A stretch of DNA of 6,765 nucleotides from Verrucomicrobiota bacterium (lineage in GTDB: Bacteria > Verrucomicrobiota > Verrucomicrobiia > Limisphaerales > AV2): contig QHOP01000023.1 of NCBI GenBank assembly GCA_003219345.1, positions 1 through 6,765 of the forward strand, in the 5' to 3' direction. This document shows, in pieces, positions 1 to 5,059 of this stretch. Position numbers and translations under genes: made by a program. Each line of letters begins with the position of its first letter. Positions within the stretch are counted from its first letter, which is position 1. Below the pieces are notes generated by a model. That model was not told the origin of the DNA, made no database searches, and worked only from the letters and a program-made list of their open reading frames with translations.

Positions 1-1
1 C

Positions 2-1228
2 TTTGCCGAACTCGGCTTTCCCACACTGAAGGACGAGGACTGGCGCTTCACGAATGTCGCCCCTATCGCGAAGCTGCCGTTCAAGCCCGTGTTCGGAGCG
101 AACGCGGATGGCGTTGCGGCAAAGACGCCGGGCAAGTTCACCTTCGCAGACCTCAACGGCCCGCGCCTGGTCTTCGTGGATGGCCGCTTCGCGAAGGAAG
201 TTTCGACGATCTCCTCGTTGGCCAAGGGTGTGAAGCTCGGCAGCCTTGCCACGGCGCTTGTTGCCGATTCAGCATTTCTGGAGAAGCATTTGGGCCGTTA
301 CGTCGGCACCGAAAAGAATGCATTCGCTTCGCTCAATACGGCGTTCTTTCAGGACGGCGCATTCATCCACGTGCCCGCCGGCGTCGCCGTGAACGAGCCG
401 ATTCAACTGCTCTTTATCTCGACAGTCAAAGAGACCGGAGCCACGACGCATCCGCGCAATCTGATTATCGCGGAGAAACAAAGTCGATTGACGGTCATCG
501 AAAGCTACGTCTGCGCGGTGGACGCGGCGTATTTCACAAACGCTGTCACGGAATTGCTCGTTGGCGACGACGCGGTTGTTGAACACGTCAAGTTTCAGGA
601 CGAGAGCCGCGAGGCGTTTCACATCGCGACGGTGCACGGCCAATTCGGGCGGCACAGCCGGGTGAATGCGCACTCGTTCGCGCTCGGGGCGCGGCTGTCG
701 CGGAACAACATTCACGTGAATCTCGCGGGTGAAGACCTGGAGTGCATCCTTAACGGGCTTTATCTGACGAAAGGCGAACAGCTCGCGGATCACCACATGA
801 TTGTCGAGCATGCCCGGCCGCATTGCGCGAGCCACGAATATTTCAACGGCATTCTCGAAGGCAAATCGAAAGGCGTCTTCCACGGGCGTATCCTGGTGCA
901 GCAAGCAGCGCAGAAAACCGACGCGAAGCAGACGAACAAAAACATCCTGCTGAGCGATGAAGCGACCGTCGATACCAAGCCGCAACTGGAGATTTACGCC
1001 GACGACGTGAAATGCACGCACGGCGCGACCGTCGGTCAGTTGGACGACGATGCCATTTATTATCTGCGCAGCCGGGGCATCGGATTGGAGACGGCAAGGC
1101 AAATGTTGATCCACGCCTTCGCCGGGGAGATCATCGAGCGTGTGAAATGCGAGGCGGCGCGCGAGGAATTGGACAAGCTGGTTTGGGAGAGGCTTGAAGC
1201 AAACCCGCATGTGGCGGAGAAACGTTAG
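2..1228 (+). CDS. sufD: SufD, subunit of the SufBCD Fe-S cluster assembly scaffold (5' end outside window)
   Basis: SufD pairs with SufB and the ATPase SufC to form the cytoplasmic scaffold on which Fe-S clusters are built. The reading frame is open from the left edge (first full codon at base 2), giving 408 visible residues. SufD proteins are usually about 420-450 residues, so only a short N-terminus is missing. The first visible residues contain a GFPT..DEDWRFTN motif typical of the SufD N-terminus, so the GTG at 89 is internal and not the start. The beta-helix core follows. Near the C-terminus is the SufD signature CTHGATVGQLD...YYLRSRGI; its Cys (bases 1013-1015) and His (1019-1021) correspond to the residues (Cys358/His360 in E. 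coli) implicated in cluster formation at the SufB-SufD interface. SufB lacks this HGATVG form, which makes SufD the better call. sufU follows after 159 bases filled by a palindromic repeat. sufB and sufC probably lie upstream, but this is inferred. Confidence 0.95.
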   Translation, partial: FAELGFPTLKDEDWRFTNVAPIAKLPFKPVFGANADGVAAKTPGKFTFADLNGPRLVFVDGRFAKEVSTISSLAKGVKLGSLATALVADSAFLEKHLGRYVGTEKNAFASLNTAFFQDGAFIHVPAGVAVNEPIQLLFISTVKETGATTHPRNLIIAEKQSRLTVIESYVCAVDAAYFTNAVTELLVGDDAVVEHVKFQDESREAFHIATVHGQFGRHSRVNAHSFALGARLSRNNIHVNLAGEDLECILNGLYLTKGEQLADHHMIVEHARPHCASHEYFNGILEGKSKGVFHGRILVQQAAQKTDAKQTNKNILLSDEATVDTKPQLEIYADDVKCTHGATVGQLDDDAIYYLRSRGIGLETARQMLIHAFAGEIIERVKCEAAREELDKLVWERLEANPHVAEKR

Positions 1229-1230
1229 CG

Positions 1231-1384
1231 CAAAGTCCGAAATCCGAATGACGAAATCCGAAAGAAATCCTAATTCTGAAGCCCGAAATGCGAAGTGTTG
1301 CACGGAGGATTGCGGATTGTCGTTGTTTCGGGCTTCGGCCTTTGGGCTTCCTTCGGATTTTGGATTTCGGGTTTCGGATTTTAG
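1231..1384. repeat. Iterated palindromic element, TCCGAATGACGAA family, copy 1
   Basis: This fills the sufD-sufU gap. The left half is rich in CCGAA and GACGAA words. The right half is rich in their complements (TTCGG, TTTCGG), so the element folds on itself. A 10-bp perfect stem pairs 1278-1287 with 1327-1336 around a 39-base loop, and 1252-1259 can pair with 1362-1369. The 17 bases at 1239-1255 recur exactly, in the same orientation, at 2850-2866. The element stops four bases before the sufU start codon. No ribosome-binding site is obvious there. Short open frames across it spell repetitive KSE/RMTKSE-like peptides that are not credible proteins. Whether it is a mobile element or an mRNA structure cannot be decided from the window. 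Confidence 0.8.
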
Positions 1385-1387
1385 AGC

Positions 1388-1846
1388 ATGTTTGACGATC
1401 TGACAGACCTTTATCAACAGGTCATTCTGGACCACAGCAAAAGTCCGCGCAATTTCCACAAGTTGGAAAATGCCAATCGCACCGCGCAAGGCCACAACCC
1501 GCTCTGCGGCGACCATTACACCATCTACGCGGTGATGGACGGCGACGTGATCAAAGACATCGGCTTTCAAGGCGCCGGTTGCGCGATTTCAAAGGCGTCG
1601 GCGTCAATCCTGACCGACACGTTGAAAGGGAAAACGAAAACTGAAGTGAAGGCGTTGTTCGATAAAGTCCACGACATGGTGACGACCGGCAAAGTGAATG
1701 ACGGCGAGATCGGCAAGCTGGCGGTGTTTGCGGGCGTGCACAAGTTCCCTGCCCGCGTGAAGTGCGCGATCCTGCCGTGGCATGCGGTCGTGGCGGCGGT
1801 GGAGGGCCGGCAGGAACCGGTGACGACGGAGAAGGAGGATACGTGA
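1388..1846 (+). CDS. sufU: SufU, zinc-type sulfur acceptor/transfer protein of the SUF system
   Basis: SufU accepts the persulfide sulfur from SufS and relays it to SufBCD, replacing SufE in systems without it. The product is 152 residues, the normal SufU length. The conserved ligand set is present: Cys40 and Asp42 in NPLCGD, Cys65 in GAGCAIS, and Cys126 in RVKCAILPW. These match the Cys/Asp/Cys/Cys zinc site of Bacillus SufU. The stretch before the last cysteine (LAVFAGVHKFPARVKC, residues 111-126) is the insertion that separates SufU from IscU. The N-terminus (LYQQVILDHSKSPRNF) is also typical of the family. The ATG at 1388 fits the family N-terminus exactly, although no strong ribosome-binding site precedes it. 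It lies between sufD and sufT and shares the operon with its expected partner sufS. A second U-type protein of IscU character is encoded at 5060. Confidence 0.95.
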   Translation: MFDDLTDLYQQVILDHSKSPRNFHKLENANRTAQGHNPLCGDHYTIYAVMDGDVIKDIGFQGAGCAISKASASILTDTLKGKTKTEVKALFDKVHDMVTTGKVNDGEIGKLAVFAGVHKFPARVKCAILPWHAVVAAVEGRQEPVTTEKEDT

Positions 1847-1860
1847 CAAATCCTTTAAAG

Positions 1861-1900
1861 CGTTGAATCGTTAAATCGTTGGACCGTTAAATCGTTGAAT
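1861..1900. repeat. Five 8-bp tandem units, CGTTRAAT type
   Basis: The sufU-sufT gap (75 bases) contains five consecutive 8-bp units: CGTTGAAT, CGTTAAAT, CGTTGGAC, CGTTAAAT, CGTTGAAT. The order is mirror-symmetric (A-B-C-B-A). A partial sixth unit (CGGTAGAAT) follows. The block is AT-richer than the flanking genes. It sits 21 bases upstream of the sufT ATG, and no clear ribosome-binding site is visible in the remaining spacer. It could be a slippage-derived microrepeat, a protein-binding array, or part of a dispersed repeat family. The sequence alone does not choose between these. Confidence 0.8.
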
Positions 1901-1921
1901 CGGTAGAATAGAAACTTTGCT

Positions 1922-2476
1922 ATGCACACGAACGAATCAGTCACTTTGACCCGCGACGTTGAGGCTTCGGTCGTGCCGGTGGGCACGAAGGTCACATTGC
2001 AAAAGGGCGAGCAGGCTTACATCACGCAGTCACTCGGCGGCACCTATAGCGTCGTCGTCAACGGCAACATGTTCCGCATCGATGGCAAGGACGCCGACGC
2101 GCTGGGCGTGGAGACCGCGGCAAAGCCGACCAGCGCCACCGGCCAGCCGCGCACGAAGGAAGAGTTGGAAAAGGAAGTTTGGGACCAGCTTAAGACCTGT
2201 TACGACCCGGAAATCCCGGTCAACATCGTTGACCTCGGATTGATTTACGATTGCCAAGTCGCGCCCATCGGCGAGGGCAAGAGCTACAAGGCAGACGTGA
2301 AGATGACGTTGACCGCGCCCGGCTGCGGGATGGGACCCGTGCTGGCGCAGGACGTGCAGAACAAACTGCTGTCAGTCGAGGAAATCGATGAAGCGAATGT
2401 CGAGTTGGTTTGGGACCCGCCGTGGAACCAGGGCATGATGACCGAGGCGGCGAAGTTGCAACTAGGATTGATGTAG
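1922..2476 (+). CDS. sufT: SufT, auxiliary Fe-S maturation factor with C-terminal MIP18/DUF59 domain
   Basis: SufT proteins are accessory factors of Fe-S protein maturation found beside SUF genes. They are thought to help deliver clusters when demand is high. The product is 184 residues, the length of the long SufT type. The N-terminal region, about residues 7-63, carries the long-SufT pattern TRDVEA..VPVGTKVTL, then ITQSLGGTYSVVVNG and FRIDGKDADALG. A short linker (64-78) leads to a MIP18/DUF59 domain. That domain shows DPEIPVNIVDLGLIYD (95-110), TLTAPGCGMGP (129-139) with the conserved Cys135, and VWDPPWNQGMMT (163-174). The spacing and motifs are complete, so the protein should be functional. 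The ATG at 1922 begins exactly at the family N-terminus. The gene lies between sufU and a Rieske ferredoxin gene, with short repeat-bearing gaps on both sides. Confidence 0.93.
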   Translation: MHTNESVTLTRDVEASVVPVGTKVTLQKGEQAYITQSLGGTYSVVVNGNMFRIDGKDADALGVETAAKPTSATGQPRTKEELEKEVWDQLKTCYDPEIPVNIVDLGLIYDCQVAPIGEGKSYKADVKMTLTAPGCGMGPVLAQDVQNKLLSVEEIDEANVELVWDPPWNQGMMTEAAKLQLGLM

Positions 2477-2481
2477 AGTAG

Positions 2482-2522
2482 GTCAGGCGTCTCGCCTGAC
2501 TCTGACAGGCTGGAAGCCTGTC
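2482..2522. repeat. Two back-to-back perfect hairpins, the second followed by a T run
   Basis: The 68-base sufT-Rieske gap contains two adjacent perfect hairpins. The first pairs GTCAGGCG (2482-2489) with CGCCTGAC (2493-2500) around a TCT loop. The second pairs GACAGGCT (2504-2511) with AGCCTGTC (2515-2522) around a GGA loop. Five T residues follow at 2526-2530, so the second hairpin resembles a weak intrinsic terminator or attenuator. The following gene starts only 15 bases after the T run, so complete termination here would be odd within an operon. Partial attenuation, RNA stabilisation and a dispersed repeat unit are all possible. The purine-rich AAAGAGAA at 2532-2539 could act as the ribosome-binding site of the next gene. 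Confidence 0.75.
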
Positions 2523-2544
2523 CCATTTTTGAAAGAGAACTGGT

Positions 2545-2862
2545 ATGTCCAAACTCGTGAAAGTGGCGCATACGAAAGACCTGACGCCTGGCAAAGCGAC
2601 GGCGGTCGACGTCGAAGGCAACCGCATCGCGGTGTTCAACGTGGACGGGACGTTTTACGCCATCGATGACACCTGTCCACATGCAGGCGGACCCTTGTCC
2701 GAAGGGCAGGTCAACGACTGCAAGGTGACCTGTCCGTGGCACGAAGCGGATTTTGATTTAAAAACCGGCGACGTTCTCGCGCCGCCGGCGTTTGAAGGCG
2801 TGAAAAGTTACAAAGTGGTGGTCGAGGGAAATGATGTTAAAGTGGAATTGAAATCCGAATGA
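2545..2862 (+). CDS. Small Rieske-type [2Fe-2S] ferredoxin in the suf operon
   Basis: This is a soluble single-domain Rieske protein of 105 residues, probably a cytoplasmic one-electron carrier. The two cluster-binding boxes are intact: CPHAGGPL (Cys44, His46) and CPWHEADFD (Cys63, His66). The two Cys and two His give the standard Rieske ligand set. The beta-strand pattern before and after (VDVEGNRIAVFNVDGTFYAIDD; TGDVLAPPAFEGVKSYKVVVEG) matches ferredoxin subunits of aromatic-ring dioxygenases and NirD-like proteins. There is no signal peptide or membrane anchor, so a respiratory-complex role is unlikely. An extra Cys59 lies just before the second box. Its place between sufT and sufS suggests a role in cluster assembly, perhaps supplying electrons for persulfide reduction, but that is inference. 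Its last codons and TGA stop lie inside the palindromic repeat that fills the next gap. Confidence 0.92.
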   Translation: MSKLVKVAHTKDLTPGKATAVDVEGNRIAVFNVDGTFYAIDDTCPHAGGPLSEGQVNDCKVTCPWHEADFDLKTGDVLAPPAFEGVKSYKVVVEGNDVKVELKSE

Positions 2863-2998
2863 CGAATGTCAAATGACGAAAGAAACCCGAAATCTTGAAA
2901 TCCGAACAAGCGAATGGAATGCGGTCGTGACCTGTTCGATATTCGGATTTCGGCATTCCTTCGGCGTTTGGAATTCGGTTCTCGTCATTAGTCAGACC
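2850..2998. repeat. Iterated palindromic element, TCCGAATGACGAA family, copy 2
   Basis: This covers the stop codon of the Rieske gene and most of the 167-base gap before sufS. It is an imperfect palindrome: the outer arms 2858-2865 and 2982-2989 are complementary over 8 bp, and the inner arms 2897-2906 and 2942-2951 pair perfectly over 10 bp. Bases 2850-2866 repeat 1239-1255 exactly. Bases 2863-2891 are the exact reverse complement of 5592-5620 over 29 bases. Copies 2 and 3 therefore belong to the same element in opposite orientation. There is no open frame worth calling in the gap. Confidence 0.85.
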
Positions 2999-3029
2999 CT
3001 CCTTACGTCGGCTGCAACGCAGTGAAGAA

Positions 3030-4292
3030 ATGATTACTGAAACGACCATTCCAGCCCGGCAGAAGAAAATGATCGATTGGGAATCGTTGCGCTCGGATTT
3101 TCCGATTCTGCAGCAGAAGGTCCATGGGCATCCGCTGATTTACTTCGACAACGCGGCCACGAGCCAGAAACCGCGCGTGGTGATCGATGCGGTGCGGAAT
3201 TACTACGAACGCGACAACGCGAACGTGCATCGCGGTATTCACGAGTTGAGCAATCGCGCGACGGCGGGCTATGAAGCGGCCCGTGCCCGAGCTTCAAAGT
3301 TCATCAACGCCCGGAGCGCCGACGAAATCGTGTTCACGCGCGGCACGACCGAAAGTATCAACCTCGTGGCCGCCTCGTGGGGCGGCAAGAACCTGGAGCC
3401 GGGCGACAAAATCCTGCTGACGGAGATGGAGCATCACAGCAACCTGGTGCCGTGGCAACTGCTGGCGGAGCGAACCGGGGCAAAGCTGGTTTATCTGCCG
3501 GTGACCGGCGACGAAGGGTTGCTCGACTTGAGCAAGCTCGATTCGCTTTTGACGAAGGAGGTCAAACTGTTCGCGATGGTGCACATTTCGAACTCGCTTG
3601 GGACGGTGAATCCAGTGGCCGAACTTTGCGAACGGGCGCGCAAACTGGGTATCGTCACGCTCGTGGATGCGGCTCAGAGCGCCGGGCATTGCCCGCTGGA
3701 CGCGCGGCAGATCGGCTGTGATTTTCTTGCTTTCTCGGGTCATAAAATCTGCGGACCGACCGGCATCGGCGTGTTGTATGGACGGCAGGAGTTGCTCGAA
3801 GCCATGCCGCCGTGGCAGGGTGGCGGGGAGATGATCCTGAGCGTCGATTTCTTCAAGACGACGTACAAACACGCCCCGCACAGGTTCGAGGCCGGCACGC
3901 CGGACATTTCCGGGCCGATTGGACTGCACGCGGCGATGGATTATCTCGACGGCATCGGGCGGGACAACATTTTCAAACACGACCAGGAACTGGCAGGATA
4001 CGCTTACGAACAATTGGCCCGCTTGAACAATATCCGGCTGTTCGGGCCTAAGACCGGGCGCGCGGGGGTGGTGAGCTTTTTGTTGAAGGACGTTCATGCG
4101 CACGACGTGGTGACGGTGGCCGACCAGCGCGGTGTGGCGCTGCGCGGGGGGCATCATTGCACCCAGCCGCTCATGCGAAAACTGGGGATCGAATCAACGG
4201 CGCGGTCGAGTTTTTATTTTTACAACACGAAGGCCGAGGTGGATCGCTTTGTGGAAGTGGTGCGCGAGATACAGAAGTTTTTTGCGGAGTGA
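3030..4292 (+). CDS. sufS: SufS, PLP-dependent cysteine desulfurase (class V aminotransferase fold)
   Basis: SufS converts L-cysteine to L-alanine and holds the released sulfur as a persulfide for Fe-S cluster assembly. From the ATG at 3030 it has 420 residues. The ATG at 3069 would give 407, closer to the usual length, and its product begins right at the conserved MIDWESLRSDFPIL. I keep 3030 with reservation; neither start has a clear ribosome-binding site. Family motifs run in order: YFDNAATSQKP (38-48), NVHRGIHELSNRAT (65-78), FTRGTTESINLVA (102-114), EMEHHSNLVPW (132-142), HISNSLGTVNP, VDAAQSAGH, and the PLP-binding FSGHKICGPTGIG with Lys239. The catalytic, persulfide-carrying Cys377 sits in RGGHHCTQPLM. 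The GHHC form and length place it in the SufS/CsdA group, not with IscS. The nearby sufU is its expected sulfur acceptor. Confidence 0.96.
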   Translation: MITETTIPARQKKMIDWESLRSDFPILQQKVHGHPLIYFDNAATSQKPRVVIDAVRNYYERDNANVHRGIHELSNRATAGYEAARARASKFINARSADEIVFTRGTTESINLVAASWGGKNLEPGDKILLTEMEHHSNLVPWQLLAERTGAKLVYLPVTGDEGLLDLSKLDSLLTKEVKLFAMVHISNSLGTVNPVAELCERARKLGIVTLVDAAQSAGHCPLDARQIGCDFLAFSGHKICGPTGIGVLYGRQELLEAMPPWQGGGEMILSVDFFKTTYKHAPHRFEAGTPDISGPIGLHAAMDYLDGIGRDNIFKHDQELAGYAYEQLARLNNIRLFGPKTGRAGVVSFLLKDVHAHDVVTVADQRGVALRGGHHCTQPLMRKLGIESTARSSFYFYNTKAEVDRFVEVVREIQKFFAE

Positions 4293-4300
4293 ATCGAACC

Positions 4301-4330
4301 ACGAATGGAAACGAATTAACACGAATGTAT
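4301..4330. repeat. Three 10-bp periodic ACGAAT repeats
   Basis: Immediately after sufS, three 10-base units each begin with ACGAAT: ACGAATGGAA, ACGAATTAAC, ACGAATGTAT. The period is close to one helical turn of B-DNA. I see no complementary ATTCGT arm downstream in this gap. If the family is normally palindromic, as the other repeats here are, this may be a half element cut off by the hairpin cassette that starts at 4334. That is an inference from juxtaposition only. Confidence 0.7.
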
Positions 4331-4333
4331 TTT

Positions 4334-4385
4334 GGTAGGGACGACGCGCTGCGGCGTCCGGTCGGCCCGTCGGGCCGACCCTACC
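4334..4385. repeat. GC-rich cruciform-like cassette bounded by GGTAGGG/CCCTACC
   Basis: This 52-base cassette lies between sufS and the rhodanese-like gene. Its ends are complementary: GGTAGGG at 4334-4340 and CCCTACC at 4379-4385. Inside, GGTCGGCCC (4360-4368) pairs perfectly with GGGCCGACC (4372-4380) around a GTC loop. A second, imperfect hairpin forms from GGACGACGC and GGCGTCC on the left. The predicted fold is an outer stem carrying two hairpins. No T run follows, so it is not a classical terminator. It ends 10 bases before the next start codon and could influence translation of that gene. Confidence 0.75.
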
Positions 4386-4395
4386 TTAAGCGGGA

Positions 4396-4944
4396 ATGAC
4401 AACGACACAGACCATCAAGCGACAATCGACGATGCGGGAAGTGCTCGGGGCGTATCCGGGAGCGCAACGGGCGCTGTTTCGACGCTATCATATCGGTGGA
4501 TGCAGTCAGTGCGGTTTTCAACCGACCGAGACGCTGGAGCAGGTTTGCGAGCGCAACGGAGGGCTGAACGTCGACGAGGTTTTGGAGCACATCAGGACCA
4601 GCCACGAACAAGATGCGAAGATTTTGATTGAGCCCAAAGAACTGGCTGAATGGTTGAAACGCGACAAATCAATCCGCTTGCTCGACGTGCGGTCGCGCGA
4701 AGAATTTGAAGCGGTGCATATTGGAGGATCGGTTTTGATGTCACAACCCTTGACGCAGGAGATCATGGCTGAGGGCACAAACACGCGGCCGCTGGTCATC
4801 ATTGATCATCAGGGCAAGCAAGGTCTGGACGCGGCGGCGTATTTCATGGGACATGGCCTGATGGAGGTGCGTTGTCTGCGCGGCGGTATTGATGCGTGGT
4901 CGCAGGAAGTGGACAGGGGCATGAGACGCTACCGGCTGGTCTAG
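4396..4944 (+). CDS. Two-domain protein: CxxC redox-disulfide (DUF1858-like) domain plus rhodanese fold lacking the catalytic cysteine
   Basis: The product is 182 residues and soluble. Residues 13-70 resemble the hybrid-cluster-associated redox disulfide (DUF1858/ScdA N-terminal-like) domain: MREVLGAYPGAQRALFRRY, then GGCSQCGF with Cys36 and Cys39, then ETLEQVCERNGG. Residues 75-179 are a rhodanese-like domain: LLDVRSREEFEAVHIGGS (95-112), a central strand and loop at 133-144, and CLRGGIDAW (160-168). In active rhodaneses the loop reads CxxGxxS with the sulfur-carrying Cys. Here it is DHQGKQG (137-143), so the Cys is replaced by Asp137 and ordinary sulfurtransfer there is unlikely. Cys36, Cys39, Cys51 and Cys160 remain. 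The rest of the fold is well kept, which suggests a specialised family rather than decay. The position between sufS and an IscU-type scaffold suggests a docking, redox or sulfur-relay role in Fe-S assembly (inference). An internal ATG at 4432 is a less likely start. Confidence 0.8.
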   Translation: MTTTQTIKRQSTMREVLGAYPGAQRALFRRYHIGGCSQCGFQPTETLEQVCERNGGLNVDEVLEHIRTSHEQDAKILIEPKELAEWLKRDKSIRLLDVRSREEFEAVHIGGSVLMSQPLTQEIMAEGTNTRPLVIIDHQGKQGLDAAAYFMGHGLMEVRCLRGGIDAWSQEVDRGMRRYRLV

Positions 4945-4970
4945 CGCGACTTTTGACCATGATTTGATTG

Positions 4971-5050
4971 AATTTACGAGATGCGATTTACGATTTACGA
5001 ACTGTGCGTAAATGTGGAGCCGGACTCGTAAATCGTATATCGTAAATCGA
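4971..5050. repeat. Palindrome built from TTTACGA words, upstream of the IscU-type gene
   Basis: The 115-base gap before the IscU-type gene is dominated by a large inverted repeat. TACGATTTACGA (4989-5000) pairs perfectly with 5026-5037 over 12 bp around a 25-base loop. The pairing extends imperfectly outward (4977-4988 against 5038-5049, 8 of 12 positions). Each arm is made of reiterated TTTACGA or its complement. The structure ends about 10 bases before the ATG at 5060, and no ribosome-binding site is apparent in the spacer. An upstream in-frame ATG at 5012 lies in the loop and would only add repeat-encoded residues, so it is not taken as the start. Confidence 0.8.
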
Positions 5051-5059
5051 AAATCTGCA

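Noticed and set aside
89..91. GTG at 89 as the start of the first gene
   Set aside because: The frame is open upstream to the window edge and encodes the SufD N-terminal motif GFPT..DEDWRFTN, so the true start lies outside the window.
1194..1403. Small open frame spanning the sufD-sufU gap
   Set aside because: It translates the palindromic repeat into KSE/RMTKSE-like peptides and overlaps the end of sufD and the start of sufU.
269..1570. Long minus-strand open frame of 433 codons opposite sufD and sufU
   Set aside because: It is a shadow of two clearly conserved plus-strand genes, runs straight through the repeat gap between them, and shows no recognisable protein motifs.
1861..1900. CRISPR-like array
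   Set aside because: The units are 8 bp with no spacers, and no cas genes are present.
2837..3049. Minus-strand small open frame over the Rieske-sufS gap
   Set aside because: It is a translation of the palindromic repeat with no protein-like features.
3294..4157. Minus-strand open frame of 287 codons opposite sufS
   Set aside because: It lies entirely within the sufS coding region, whose motifs are complete; the antisense translation has no recognisable domain.
5012..5059. Upstream in-frame ATG extending the IscU-type scaffold by 16 residues
   Set aside because: The extension is encoded by the loop and right arm of the TTTACGA palindrome. The ATG at 5060 begins just before the conserved core.
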